DNA of 64,000 bases from Pseudomonas sp. HN11. GTDB taxonomy: Bacteria > Pseudomonadota > Gammaproteobacteria > Pseudomonadales > Pseudomonadaceae. Where the stretch lies: positions 6,093,501-6,157,500 of the forward strand of contig NZ_CP089985.1 in assembly GCF_021390155.1 (NCBI RefSeq). The letters run 5' to 3'. Below are positions 28,441 to 39,300 of this stretch, piece by piece (the first letter of the stretch is position 1; every line of letters starts with the position of its first letter). A program made the translations under genes and the position numbers. The notes under the pieces were generated by a model that searched no databases, had not been told where the DNA came from, and saw only the letters and a list, made by a program, of their open reading frames with translations.

Positions 28441-30150
28441 TCATCGCTGACCGCTCGCTGCGAGCAATTCCTTCAAGATCGTTGCCGGGTCGGCCCGCTG
28501 TTGCTTGCGGTAGTTGCCGACATGACGAACGAACAGCGTTGCGCGCGTCACCAGGCTCTTGCCGAGCACCGGCTTGCGATCCAACTCCTCCTTGATCCGT
28601 TGAAACTGCGCCTGGATCACCGCATCGGTGTAACGCGTGCCGGTGGCCAGGTTGTCGATATAAATCGCCACGGCGCCATCGAGGGCGCTGCGGCCATTGG
28701 CAATCGCCATGTCAAACAGCTGCGCGCTGGCCTGGTCCTTGTTGTCCAGGGCCTGCTGGCGGCTCTTTTGCAGGTTGGCCAGGCGGATGTTGTAGTTGGC
28801 GATGGTCTCGGCCACCAACGCGGCCGACTGGATCAGGTTGCCAGCCGCCTCTTCGCGTTGCTGGGCGATCAGCGAGACGTTGCGCTTGAGCTCTTCGTTG
28901 ACCAGCCCCAGCTCGGCTTGCAGCTTGGGGTCGACGCTGGCGGCGATGATGCTGTCCAGGCGTTTGGTCGGGTCCTGGGCATCGTCGATGGCGTCGGTCA
29001 GCGAGGCCAGGCGACCTTCTTTCTGCCATTGCGCGAACAGCTCCTTATAGCGCGAACGCGGGGCCGACAGCGCGCCGATCGCCACGCGGAAACCGGTGGT
29101 CTCGTTGCTCTGCTCGGTGCCATCGGCGGCAAACAAGGGGTACTCGCGGCGCATGCCGGTGAACAGCGTGCCCTCGCCTTCCAGGTAGTTGCCGCCCTTG
29201 ACCACAAAACCACCGTAGGTGCCCTGGCGACGCCCGGCGTGGACCAGTTGGAAAGACTCCTGAACCATTTCCGCGGCGTTGCCGATCACGTCGAACAGGC
29301 CGATCGGGTTGGGCAATTTGGTGCCGATGGGCATCAGGCGTGCGGCCTGGCCTGTGCCACCGGCGACTTGGTTGAACACGGCGTAATCGCCGAGGGGGCC
29401 GTCGCTGTCGCTGCCTTCGGTACGGCGTGGGAACAGGCGCCCTTCCAGGTCCTGGCGGCTCACCGCATGGCCACCGCGGGCGGCGAACTCCCATTCCACT
29501 TCGGTGGGCAGGCGCACAAATCCCAGGCCGCCGTCGTCCGCCGAGGAACCACGACCGCTGACCGGTAGCAAGTCGCGGTGGTATTTCATCAGCCAGGCGC
29601 TGTACACCGCAGAGAAGCGCTCGGCTTCGAAGCGCGACAGTTTGACCTTGGGCAAACGCCCCGCCATACCGGCGGGTGCATCGCATGCCGGCGCAGGTTC
29701 TCCACTGGCCAGCGACTGCGCCTGGGACATTACCTGGGCGTACTGGCGTGCGGTCACTTCGTATTTGCCGATGAAGTACAGCATGGGCTTGAGCGGGGTC
29801 TTGGCGTCGGTCTTCGGCATCAACGGCGCGATGACTTTGTTCCAGTCTTTGGGCAGGTCCTTGAGAGTGAACTGGCCGTTGATGAAGTCGCGACGGTAGC
29901 CGGAAATGAACGACTGCTGATAACCCGCCTCGCCTTCGGCAAAGGGGTAGCCGAGGCTGATCTCGCGGTCATCCAGGGTGCCTTGGGCCAGCACGTAGGC
30001 GTAGCGGAACACCATATTGCCTTCGCACGGCAGCGGCAGGCTCACGTCGCCTTCCAACGGTTTGGGGTTGTCGAGTTTGTCACTCGCCTCATCGGCCCAG
30101 GCCATCGAAGCCAGGCTCAGCGCCACACAGGCGCCCAGTAACTTATACAT
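28441..30150 (-). CDS. tagR: type VI accessory protein TagR, SUMF1-like
   Basis: The 569-residue protein has a signal peptide (MYKLLGACVALSLASMAWA) and a formylglycine-generating-enzyme-like (SUMF1) domain at about residues 120-400, with LPTEVEWEFAARGGHAVS, GLFDVIGNAAEMVQESF and a C-terminal GFRVAIG. The last 150 residues are helical and probably coiled-coil. In P. aeruginosa TagR is a periplasmic protein that promotes PpkA activation, and is held at the outer membrane by TagQ. Whether this domain has any catalytic activity is unknown. The start at 30150 is chosen for the signal peptide; its start overlaps the end of tagS by eight bases. Confidence 0.92.
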   Translation of the reverse strand: MYKLLGACVALSLASMAWADEASDKLDNPKPLEGDVSLPLPCEGNMVFRYAYVLAQGTLDDREISLGYPFAEGEAGYQQSFISGYRRDFINGQFTLKDLPKDWNKVIAPLMPKTDAKTPLKPMLYFIGKYEVTARQYAQVMSQAQSLASGEPAPACDAPAGMAGRLPKVKLSRFEAERFSAVYSAWLMKYHRDLLPVSGRGSSADDGGLGFVRLPTEVEWEFAARGGHAVSRQDLEGRLFPRRTEGSDSDGPLGDYAVFNQVAGGTGQAARLMPIGTKLPNPIGLFDVIGNAAEMVQESFQLVHAGRRQGTYGGFVVKGGNYLEGEGTLFTGMRREYPLFAADGTEQSNETTGFRVAIGALSAPRSRYKELFAQWQKEGRLASLTDAIDDAQDPTKRLDSIIAASVDPKLQAELGLVNEELKRNVSLIAQQREEAAGNLIQSAALVAETIANYNIRLANLQKSRQQALDNKDQASAQLFDMAIANGRSALDGAVAIYIDNLATGTRYTDAVIQAQFQRIKEELDRKPVLGKSLVTRATLFVRHVGNYRKQQRADPATILKELLAASGQR

Positions 30151-31333
30151 CTCTGATTCCTTCAGAAGCCTGGATACGCGCCACTCGCCAACCACCACAG
30201 GCTGCCGCCACGGCGCTGACACCCATGACTGCAACCAGGGCCAGGCCGTAATGGCGCGCCAGCAAGTGGCTGGCGTGTTCGCCCGGCACCTGCACGAATA
30301 ATTTATTCAATGCTGCCTCGGCCAGACCATACAACCCGGCGCTGAGCGCGGAAGCAAAGCCGGCGCCGTACAGCGCCTGCACCACCACGAACAACAGCAG
30401 TCCGCCCGTGGAAAACCCCAAGAGGCGCAGCACCGACAATTCCCGCCGCTTGCGCTCCACGGCGGCCAGGGCCCCGGCAAAGATCGCCGCAAACCCTCCC
30501 GCCGACGCTAACCCGCAGATCACCCAGAATACGATCGACAAGTTTCGGCTTAACGACTGCACCTGCGCGATGGTCTGTGCCTGGGTCGACACCAACAGAT
30601 TCTGCCCGGCGAAATACACTCGCAACGGCTCCACATCGGTGAGGTTGCGGGCGTATAGACGGAACGCCGGATACACGCGCTGCTCATTCACACCAACCTC
30701 ATCACCTGCCCAACCCAACGCGGGTACCGCCCGCCCATCGCGGTAATCTTCCGCCGCTTCCAGCAATTTCAAATCAGCAAACAAACCGTCACGGGCGAAG
30801 GTTTCAAGCGGCAATACCGCCAGCACCTGCAAGCGCGTGCGCTGGGCTTCGACACGCCCGGCCACTTGCCGCGTAAAACTGGTCTCCAGCCAATCGCCAG
30901 GCCGGGCCGCGAGCTTTTCAGCGGCAGTGTGGCTCAGCACGATCTGGCCCAGGCCCTGTGGCAGCGGCAAGCCGGACAGTAAAGGGTCACCCGATGCGGT
31001 CGGCAGCATCTCCAGGGCCAGCGTGCCCACCTGCGCCGTCGCCGCAATCTGTCGCGTACGCGGCAGCGCAAACGCTACGTCGCTGCGCTGGCCGAGCTGC
31101 TCGATAAATACGCTGCTGAATCGACCACCGCCCAGCGGAATAATTTCACGGGTGGCGGGATCGGTCTCCAAACGTTCGGTCAAACTGCTAACCAGTCCAA
31201 ACTTCAGACCGAATAACACCAGCAGCGGGGCAATGACGGCGACCAGCGCCAGTACCGAACAGGCGGACAGCCAGGCATCGTTGCGATAGTCCTGCCAGGC
31301 CAGCGAAGCCACCAGGCCAATGCGCATCAGCAT
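30143..31333 (-). CDS. tagS: type VI accessory ABC permease TagS
   Basis: The 396-residue protein has the MacB/FtsX-type layout: one N-terminal membrane helix (about 20-50), a periplasmic domain to about residue 265, then three helices (about 268-293, 308-335 and 360-385). It pairs with TagT, whose stop codon region it overlaps. In P. aeruginosa the TagTS complex lies upstream of PpkA in the signal path that tells the cell to fire the type VI apparatus; it is not known to move a substrate. Position between tagT and tagR matches the H1 cluster. Confidence 0.9.
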   Translation of the reverse strand: MLMRIGLVASLAWQDYRNDAWLSACSVLALVAVIAPLLVLFGLKFGLVSSLTERLETDPATREIIPLGGGRFSSVFIEQLGQRSDVAFALPRTRQIAATAQVGTLALEMLPTASGDPLLSGLPLPQGLGQIVLSHTAAEKLAARPGDWLETSFTRQVAGRVEAQRTRLQVLAVLPLETFARDGLFADLKLLEAAEDYRDGRAVPALGWAGDEVGVNEQRVYPAFRLYARNLTDVEPLRVYFAGQNLLVSTQAQTIAQVQSLSRNLSIVFWVICGLASAGGFAAIFAGALAAVERKRRELSVLRLLGFSTGGLLLFVVVQALYGAGFASALSAGLYGLAEAALNKLFVQVPGEHASHLLARHYGLALVAVMGVSAVAAACGGWRVARIQASEGIRDV

Positions 31334-32031
31334 GCCTCCCCAAGGGTGGCGGTGACGCCGCCGTCAGCATCGCGACGGCAACTGATACGCCGCACCTGCA
31401 AGCCACTGGCGCGGGCCAGGGGTTCGTCATGGGTGGCGATCACACAGGCGGCACGGTGTTCGCGAGCCTGGGCCAGCAACGCCTGCATCACGCGCTCGGC
31501 ATTCAAGGGGTCGAGGGAGGCCGTAGGCTCGTCCGCCAACACCAGTTGCGGTGCATGCGCCAACGCACGGGCACAGCTGACGCGCTGGCGCTGCCCCACT
31601 GAAAGCGCATCCGGCCTCTTGGCCAACTGATCGCTGATTTCCAGCTGCTCGGCCAGGCGCGCCACGCTGCCGTCCTCCTTCAAACCCAGCAACTGCCGGG
31701 ACAAGGCGATGTTGCCGCGCACGTCGAGAAACCCCAGCAGGCCGCCGGTTTGCAGCACATACCCCAGATGCTGGCTACGCAACGCGGCCAGGGTGGATTG
31801 CTGATCTCCTCGCCACAGCCCGGCGACGTCGTGCCGATGGAATTCGAACTGCCCGACCCGATCCGGCGCCAATACCAGCGCCAGCAGGTCCAGCAAGGTG
31901 CTCTTGCCGCAACCGCTGGGCCCGACAATCGCCAATTGCTCACCCGCACGCAGCGCCAATGCCGGGATTACCAGGCTATAGCGCTGGCTACCAACGCCCC
32001 GGCTCTTATGCACCGCGTTCAGGATCAGCAT
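31327..32031 (-). CDS. tagT: type VI accessory ABC ATPase TagT
   Basis: The 234-residue ATPase has Walker A GPSGCGKSTLLDLLAL, the ABC signature LSVGQRQRVSCARAL and Walker B LVLADEPTASLD, and belongs to the LolD/MacB-type group. Its start ATG at 32031 overlaps the ppkA stop by one base (TGATG); a GTG one codon upstream is an alternative. With TagS it forms the ABC complex of the TagQRST module that acts on PpkA in response to membrane disturbance by neighbouring cells. Confidence 0.93.
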   Translation of the reverse strand: MLILNAVHKSRGVGSQRYSLVIPALALRAGEQLAIVGPSGCGKSTLLDLLALVLAPDRVGQFEFHRHDVAGLWRGDQQSTLAALRSQHLGYVLQTGGLLGFLDVRGNIALSRQLLGLKEDGSVARLAEQLEISDQLAKRPDALSVGQRQRVSCARALAHAPQLVLADEPTASLDPLNAERVMQALLAQAREHRAACVIATHDEPLARASGLQVRRISCRRDADGGVTATLGEAC

Positions 32032-34988
32032 CACGGCAACGTCGACAACGGCACGCGGTACAACGCGTCGCCCGGCTCGGCATCGCCGAAACGGACCCAG
32101 TTGGCCACGTCATTGTGGAAGGTTTCGTAGAGGCGGATCTTCGAATCCAGCTCGTCGATAAAGTCCTCCTGCTCGGCCACGCTCAACGATAACCACAAGT
32201 CCTGGGTCATGTTCAGCGACTTGCTACGGTACGGCAGGCCTTCCAGGTATTCGCCGAGAACGCCGCCGTCGGCCAGGTTGCCGCCTTTGCGCAAGGCTTG
32301 CGGATCGCGGCTCATATAGGCCGAAGCGCTGGCGATTTCCTGGAAGAAGTCCTTAGGCGAAGTCTGGGTCTTGCGTGCCGCGTCGACGATCAGTTTCAGC
32401 GATTGCTGCAGATCGTTGAGCTGAAGCTTGGTCAGCATCACGCACACCTGGAACGCCGGCAGTGCCGGGTTGGTCAGGTCGCGGTCGGCGGTCCAGGCGC
32501 TGACCAGTTGCGGTGCCTGGCTGGCGGTTTTGCGTCCAAGGAAGTCCATGTGCATGGCATAACCGACGGCTGCGGATTTGTCCGCAAGGCTCGGCGCGCT
32601 GTTCAACAACGGCACCGGCTGCGGCGTGTTGCTGCGCACTTGGTGCACAAGGTTGGCGAACACCGTGCCGATCTCATCCACACGCTCTCCGAGTTTGCGC
32701 ACATCGCCACCCGGCACCGCCGTGTAGAGGTCGCCGATCTGCGGGTTGGCATCGGCAGTCAGGATGCGGTACTGACTCTCGGCACCGGCATGGGTTTTCT
32801 TGCCGGCATCGGTGCGCAAATGCAGGGCGTAGATCTTGATCTGCTTGCCCAGCGCGGCCTGGCGCACTTCGGCTTCGTTCATCTGGGTGGCGGCGAACGG
32901 ATCGTTCTTGCGCAACGCACCCGCATCGGTGACCAGCAGGATGATGCGCCCGCCATAGCCGGACCAATCCATGCCATCCACGGCCTGCATCACGCCGGCG
33001 AACGCGTCTTCGTTGAAGGAATGGCTGGACACGGTGGACGCCTTGACCTGGCGCGCCATGTCGAGAAAACGCTGTGGGTCGCGGCCTTGGTCTAGAGTGA
33101 TCAGGGTCTTGGCCACGTATTCCAGGCCAGGGGTTTTCTTGATGCTGCTGCGAAAGCCGACCATGCCGAAACTCACGCTGTCCAACTCGCCGCGTTCGCC
33201 GATTCGGGTTTGCAGTTCGTGCACTACGTCGCGGATCTGGTCGATGTAGGGCTGCATCGACACGGTGGTATCGACCACTAGAACAACGGCCGTGCGGAAG
33301 GCATCGGAATTGGCGTTGATCACCGGCGTGGCCGGTTTCGCGGCGCTGCTGCCTGGGTCGATGGAGGCCACATTGAGTAACTGCACCGGCTGGCCGTTTT
33401 CGTCGAAGCTCTCTTTGGAGTCGAAGATCGGCAGCAGGTAGAACTGGTTTTGCGGCACGGCGCTGGCGGTCGGTTCCAGCGCAAGGATCTGGCTATTGTC
33501 TTCGCTGTTTTTCTGCGCCTTGGCCAGGACGCCTTTAGCGGCGGCGGGATCGGCCAGCAGTTTTTCCACTTCACCGGATTGACGCAGGAACATCACGGGC
33601 GCCCGGCCCGAGCGTTCGGTGAATTTGAGCACCAGGCTCTGTTTCCAATCGCTGACCTGGGACGCCGGCAACCAACCGTCGCTGCGGCCATCGGTGGCGG
33701 CGCCGACGCGTACCCATGGGCTGCCGTCGACGTCCTTGCGCTGGTAGACGTAAAGCACGGAAAACGCCGGCAGGGCTTTGCCCGACGCGCTGCCGGCGTC
33801 AGCGGAAAGCTTGGCGCCCGGCTTGCTCAAAACGCGCTGGAACAGGGTCTTCTTGCCCGCCATCAGCAACGGACGCTGGCCACCATCCACTTCTGCCACA
33901 GGCGGCGCCACTGGCGGCACAACCACCGCTGCCGGGGGTTTGGTCACGGGCTCATCACTGCCGCTCAACCACCAGTAACTCGCACCACCAATGGCCAACG
34001 CAACCGCCACTGCAACAGCGGCCAATGCCAACACCGGACCACGGCGCTGCTCGCTGTGCTGGGTCGGCGGCACCACCGGCTGGCGCACCGGCTGCGGTTT
34101 CTCGGTCGGGATTTCGATGGATTCCGGGGTAATGCCGGCCAAATCAAAACTCATCGGGATCGGCAACGGCCGCACTAAAGTGGCCTCCGGCGACTCTGCC
34201 GGCAGATTATCCAGCGCCGCCAGCAACGCCGCCGCATCCGGGAAACGCTCCGCCGGGTCCTTGGCCAACAGCTTGCGCAGCACCTCCTGATAACGGCCGT
34301 GGTGCACCGGCAGTTCCGGCAACGGCTCGGTCAAGTGCGCCAGCGCAGTCGACAGTGCATCAGTGCCGGTGTACGGCAGCTTGCCGACGAGAATCTCGTA
34401 AAGCACCACGCCCAAGGCATACAGGTCGGCGCGACCATCGATCTCCTGGCCGCGCGCCTGTTCCGGGCTCATATAGCTCGGAGTGCCTACGGCAAACCCG
34501 GCCTGAGTGAACTGGGTGCGGTCATCCAGGGACTTGGCGATGCCGAAGTCGGACAGCACCGCAGTACCATCGGCACGGAACAGAATGTTCGCCGGTTTCA
34601 CATCACGGTGCACCAGGCCCTGGGCGTGGGCGTAACCCAGCGCCGAGGCGATCTGGCGGATCAGCGTCACGCCCTGCTCCGGCGTCATGCCGGCAGCGAT
34701 ACGCTCCTTGAGCGTACCGTTGGGCAGGTATTCCATGGCCATGTAATACAGCTCACCGACGTTGCCGATATCATGGATGGTCACGGTGTGCGGGTGCGAC
34801 AAGCGCGCCAGGGTCTTGCCTTCGCGCAGGAAGCGTTCACAGAAGCTTGGGTCAGCCGCCAGCGCTGCCGCCATCACTTTCAACGCCACCTTGCGCTCCA
34901 GGGAACGCTGGGTCGCCAGGTACACACTGGCCATGGCGCCTTCGCCGATCTCGCCTTCGATGTCATAACCCGGGATGACGATGTTCAT
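32031..34988 (-). CDS. ppkA: type VI serine/threonine protein kinase PpkA
   Basis: The 985-residue protein has a cytoplasmic kinase domain (residues about 8-260) with the glycine loop GEIGEGAMASVYLA, the ATP lysine in KVALKVM, the catalytic loop VHRDVKPANILF and SDFGIAKS. One membrane helix (about 318-342, VLALAAVAVAVALAIGG) leads to a periplasmic part that includes a von Willebrand A domain near residues 565-760, with the metal site DTTVSMQ. PpkA phosphorylates Fha and so triggers assembly of the apparatus; PppA reverses this. It overlaps tagT and pppA, so it is in the middle of one tightly packed operon. Confidence 0.96.
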   Translation of the reverse strand: MNIVIPGYDIEGEIGEGAMASVYLATQRSLERKVALKVMAAALAADPSFCERFLREGKTLARLSHPHTVTIHDIGNVGELYYMAMEYLPNGTLKERIAAGMTPEQGVTLIRQIASALGYAHAQGLVHRDVKPANILFRADGTAVLSDFGIAKSLDDRTQFTQAGFAVGTPSYMSPEQARGQEIDGRADLYALGVVLYEILVGKLPYTGTDALSTALAHLTEPLPELPVHHGRYQEVLRKLLAKDPAERFPDAAALLAALDNLPAESPEATLVRPLPIPMSFDLAGITPESIEIPTEKPQPVRQPVVPPTQHSEQRRGPVLALAAVAVAVALAIGGASYWWLSGSDEPVTKPPAAVVVPPVAPPVAEVDGGQRPLLMAGKKTLFQRVLSKPGAKLSADAGSASGKALPAFSVLYVYQRKDVDGSPWVRVGAATDGRSDGWLPASQVSDWKQSLVLKFTERSGRAPVMFLRQSGEVEKLLADPAAAKGVLAKAQKNSEDNSQILALEPTASAVPQNQFYLLPIFDSKESFDENGQPVQLLNVASIDPGSSAAKPATPVINANSDAFRTAVVLVVDTTVSMQPYIDQIRDVVHELQTRIGERGELDSVSFGMVGFRSSIKKTPGLEYVAKTLITLDQGRDPQRFLDMARQVKASTVSSHSFNEDAFAGVMQAVDGMDWSGYGGRIILLVTDAGALRKNDPFAATQMNEAEVRQAALGKQIKIYALHLRTDAGKKTHAGAESQYRILTADANPQIGDLYTAVPGGDVRKLGERVDEIGTVFANLVHQVRSNTPQPVPLLNSAPSLADKSAAVGYAMHMDFLGRKTASQAPQLVSAWTADRDLTNPALPAFQVCVMLTKLQLNDLQQSLKLIVDAARKTQTSPKDFFQEIASASAYMSRDPQALRKGGNLADGGVLGEYLEGLPYRSKSLNMTQDLWLSLSVAEQEDFIDELDSKIRLYETFHNDVANWVRFGDAEPGDALYRVPLSTLP

Positions 34989-35704
34989 GGCGATACCTTC
35001 ACGACGATGGCAGTGATGTTGTCCGGCGCGCCCCGGTTGAGCCCCAGGTGCACCAGGCTGCGCACGATTTCATCCGGCGTGTCGTGGCCGAGGACTTCAC
35101 GAATTTCATGGTCTTCGACGGTCTTGTTCAGGCCATCGCTGCACAGCAGGTAGCTGTCACCGGGAGCGATCAGCAGGTCGACCACTGCCAATTCCAGGTG
35201 GGCTTCCACGCCAATCGCTCGGGTGACGATATTGGCGCGCGGATGCGTGCGCGCGTCAGCTTCGCTGAGCAGGCCGCTGTCTTGCAGGTCCTGGACGTAG
35301 CTGTGGTCGCGGGAGATGCTTTCGAGTACGCCGTCGCGCAGACGGTACAAGCGGCTGTCACCGGCCCACAGGCAGACGCCGCGCAGGCCACGGGCGGCCA
35401 ACAGCACCACGGTGCTGCCCATCAGGGTCACGCCGCGGTGGGCAGTTTCTTCGCGCACGGCCGTGTTGATGCGGACCAGGTCGTTGCGCAGCGCCGCCGA
35501 GTATTCATCCAGGGACCGCCCCACCGGCACGTTGCGCAGGCTATCGACGATCAGGCTGCTCACATAGTCCCCCGCCGCATGCCCGCCCATGCCGTCGGCC
35601 ACCACCCACAGTCGGTTTTCCGGCAAGTCCAGGCAGGCGTCTTCATTCACCTGGCGGACCATGCCCACATGGCTTTTGCTCGCAGATTTGTACGTCGACC
35701 CCAT
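34985..35704 (-). CDS. pppA: type VI PP2C-type protein phosphatase PppA
   Basis: The 239-residue protein has the PPM/PP2C core: NEDACLD near the N-terminus, VADGMGGHAAGD at about residues 35-47 and SYLLCSDGLNKTV near residue 168, all containing the metal-binding aspartates. It removes the phosphate that PpkA puts on Fha and so switches the secretion system off. It overlaps ppkA by four bases and abuts tagF. A separate gene here contrasts with some clusters in which TagF and PppA are fused. Confidence 0.96.
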   Translation of the reverse strand: MGSTYKSASKSHVGMVRQVNEDACLDLPENRLWVVADGMGGHAAGDYVSSLIVDSLRNVPVGRSLDEYSAALRNDLVRINTAVREETAHRGVTLMGSTVVLLAARGLRGVCLWAGDSRLYRLRDGVLESISRDHSYVQDLQDSGLLSEADARTHPRANIVTRAIGVEAHLELAVVDLLIAPGDSYLLCSDGLNKTVEDHEIREVLGHDTPDEIVRSLVHLGLNRGAPDNITAIVVKVSP

Positions 35705-36358
35705 CTACACCACACCTTCTTGTCCGAGCAAAAACTGCGCAAAATCGCTGGCGGCAGGCAGGCCCTGACACCGCAACAAACCAGGGGAAATACGTTGCGA
35801 ACCACGGCCCCACCACAGGCTGACGCCTTCGCAGGCCTGTTCGGCCAGGGCGGTCATGCGCTGGTGCGGCACGGTGGCGGCCACCCGTTGCAGGCCGGCA
35901 AAATGGCCACCCACCGCGCGCGGCTCGCTCGCCGGGAAGCCCAGGCTGTCGAGGCCGTCATTGAAGCTTTCGAAGGTGGCACCGGCATCCAGGGTGCTGA
36001 GCAACAGCTCTTCGGCTTGCTCGAACCAGGTGTCCGGCCCGCCGACCAGGGACGCAGGATTGGTGTCTTGATCAAGCAACGTGACCACCGCCAGCGGAAA
36101 GTAGCGCCCCACCCGATCGATGCTCGGCATCACCACACCCGCCGCCGCGTCCGGCCCGCACACACTTGGCGCCAGCACAAAGCGCCACAGTGGGCTGACC
36201 AGATACGTGTTGAGCCAGTCACCGCCAAGGCTGTTCTGGCTGGCGAGCAGACCCGCCGCCAACCAGCTATCCCACGGGCCGATGAAACTCTGGGGTAGCG
36301 CGCGGCTGACAAAGTCGCCACGGCTGGCCAGTTTGCCGTAGAAACCCAGCGTTGTCAT
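35705..36358 (-). CDS. tagF: type VI post-translational repressor TagF
   Basis: The 217-residue protein matches TagF (DUF2094): LGFYGKLASRGDFVSRALP at the start, then WLAAGLLASQN, WRFVLAPSVCG and PSIDRVGRYFPLAV. TagF binds Fha in P. aeruginosa and holds the system off independently of phosphorylation. The gene ends one base before pppA begins and overlaps tssM by four bases. It is a stand-alone TagF with no phosphatase fused. Confidence 0.93.
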   Translation of the reverse strand: MTTLGFYGKLASRGDFVSRALPQSFIGPWDSWLAAGLLASQNSLGGDWLNTYLVSPLWRFVLAPSVCGPDAAAGVVMPSIDRVGRYFPLAVVTLLDQDTNPASLVGGPDTWFEQAEELLLSTLDAGATFESFNDGLDSLGFPASEPRAVGGHFAGLQRVAATVPHQRMTALAEQACEGVSLWWGRGSQRISPGLLRCQGLPAASDFAQFLLGQEGVV

Positions 36359-39300
36359 AGCCGCTCCGGCAGGCTGAAGCCACTGAGCACGCGGCTCTTG
36401 AACGGGTTGAAGGCACTGTTGGCGCGCAGCTCGTAGGCGATGCTCGCACCGTCGACGCGCAGGCGCAGGTTGAAACGGTCCGGAGAATTACCGGCGGTGA
36501 GGTCCGATTGCTCCAGCAGGCGGAACCAGGCCCATGGCCCGTCCAGGGTCACACCGGAGCGGCCACTGGCCGACGGCGGCATGATGGAGATACGTACCAC
36601 GCCAATGCTGCCTGGGTTCGGCCATTGCATCGCCACCGGGCGGCTGGGGCCGTGGTCGTAGCTCAGTTGCTGGCCGTCCAGATCCAGCAAGAACTGAGTG
36701 ATGGTCGGGTCCATCGATACCGGTTTGAGTTCGAAACGCACAATCGGCTGGGTGCCACCGGCGCGGAAGAACGCATCACGAATCGTCGCGGCACGTTGGA
36801 AGGTTTGCAGCACGCCCGGTGCAATCCCCAACTTCTGCGCCGCGCCCGGCTGCCAGCGCCAGGTCTGCGCGGAGGTGTCCACGTAAGGCTGCAGGTATTT
36901 GCGGAAGTAGTTGTCCATCACCCCGCCCACGCCGAAGAACTGACCGAAGTCATCCAGGGTGGCATCCCGCGCGCTGCCCGGCGACATCGGGTAACGCCCG
37001 GCCAGCGACTGGCGATACACGTTGACTACTTCGCTGACCCAGGCAGCGTTCAGTTGATTACGCACCCCGCCCATCATGCTGTTGGTGGTGGAATTGACCA
37101 CCGACTTGACCATGCCCTGCACCAGTGGCGGCTGGCGTTCGGCATTCAGGCTGACCCGCGTGGCTGCAGCCGCCGCCTGGTTCTTCGCTTCACCGAGCAA
37201 GGCGTCGCCGCTGGCGCCGACCATGGCGCTGACCTGCACATACAGCGCATTCATGTCGGTGAGCAGGCCATCGATAGCCGCCGGCTCACCTTCGTTCTTG
37301 CTGACGATGCTGTTGAGTTCGGCAAAGTGCGCGGTCACCGGATCATCCGCCGCCGCCGGTGCATTGGCGGTCGGTTGCTCTTGGCCAAGCAGGCTGCCCA
37401 GGCGCTCCTTGAGCTTGTCGACACCACCTTCCACCGGCACACCTTTGGCGGCCAACTGGCGCTCTTCGGCTTGCAGGTCGGTTTCCTTGGCCACGGCCAC
37501 CAGCAGTTTTTTCAGCGGCGAGGTCGGGCCGGAAATCACCCGCAACACGTCGGCCGCCTGGGCCACGCTGGTGATCGGCACAAAGTCGATGTCCGCCAGC
37601 AACGCATCCCACTGGCGCTGGTAATCCTGGAAATACAGGCGCCGTACATCGGCAGCCAGGCTCACCACGTTCTGCTGGTCGGCCTGTTCGTGCCCCAATA
37701 CCCATTGCTCTTCAGCGAGGGTGCCGGTCTGGTTCAGGCTGCTCAGCAGGAACGCCTGGCGATAGCCTTTGGCGGTGAAGAACCCACTCAACGGCTCGCC
37801 CAGCGGCTTGCCGCTTTTGCGGCTGAACACCAGCGCGGCGTCACGCCCGGCGGCTTCGTTGATGCGGAAGTCCGGGATGCCTTCGGGCAGTTTCTGGCGC
37901 TTGACCCGGTCGTAGACGCGCTGCGCCACCGGCAGTTGCTGCAACTGGCGACGCAGGTCATCGATCAGCCGGGGATCCAGGCGCGCATTGGGCGGATGGC
38001 GTTCGAACAGCGACTGCAAGTGCCCGGCCAAAGCCTGGCGCTGGTCCGCCGGCAGGTCGCGCGGCAGGTTGCGGTCCCAGTCGAGGGCGATCCAGGCCTT
38101 GATGAAGTCCGGGTCGTAATGCTCCGCATCAGCGAGCATCAGGTAAGCCTTGAGGCCTTCGTAGAGGAAGTCGGAATTGCCGCCGCCGTGCAGTTGTTCT
38201 TCGATGCGCGTCACCAGGCGTGGTGCGAACACGGCGATCAGCAGCTTGCGGTAGACACTGGCGGACTCGGCTTCGAGCATATCGCCCTGGTACAGCCCCA
38301 GGCCTTCGGACCAGCTCGGTGAGTCGCCCGCCAAGTTCTTCACGGCGTTGAGCAATGGCAGCACAGCGAGGATGTCGCGTTGCGCGGGGCTCAGGCTCTG
38401 CACGGTCTGACCAAGCGGTGCGACCTTCTGGTCGACCTGGGCGATATAGGCCTGGTTGGCGCGGTAACTCACCCACCACAAACCGCTGATCACCACGACC
38501 AGAGCCACGGTAGCGGCCAGCACACCACGTGCAATCCATTTGCGCCGACGCTCGACCTTCGGATTCACCCCGACCAATCCACGCTCGGCAAACGCCACGG
38601 CGGTAAAGAGTTTTTCGATGAAGTAACTGCGACCGGTGCCGCTCTGGCGCGCCAGGTGCTGGCGGTCCAGGTTCATGCTCTGGGCCATGGCGCCAATCAG
38701 GCGGTCGATCGGGCTGCCTTCCTGGGTGCCGCTGGTGAAATACACGCCACGCAGCAACACGCGCTCTTCAAAGGCATTGGGCTTGAACACGCCTTCGAGG
38801 AAGCTTTGCAGGCAGTCTTTCAACGCGCCGAACTGCTGCGGGAAGCCATAGATCAGGTCACGTCGCGCCGGGTCGCGTTCCTGCTGCAGGCGTTCGACCA
38901 GGCGTTCGTTGAGGCGCTGTTCCAGGCCGGCGAACTCGCTTTGCAGGTGCGCCAGCGGACTGTCGGTGTTCTTGCCGTCGTCCAGGGCAAAGGTCATGCC
39001 CCACACCTGGGCACGCTCGTCCTTGCTCAGGTTGTCGAAGAACTCCATGAAACCCGGCACCAGGTCGAGCTTGGTGAGCATCAGGTAGATCGGGAAACGC
39101 ACGCCCAGTTGGGTGTACAGCTCCTGGATGCGCAGGCGGATAGCGGCGGCATGGGCGGCGCGTTCGGCATCGGTGCCGAGCAATAGGTCCGACAGGCTGA
39201 TGGCGATAAAGGCGCCATCGATGGGCCGACGCGAGCGCTGCTTTTTCAGCAGGTCGAGGAAGCCCAGCCACGCGGCTTTATCCACCGTGGAGTTGCTGTC

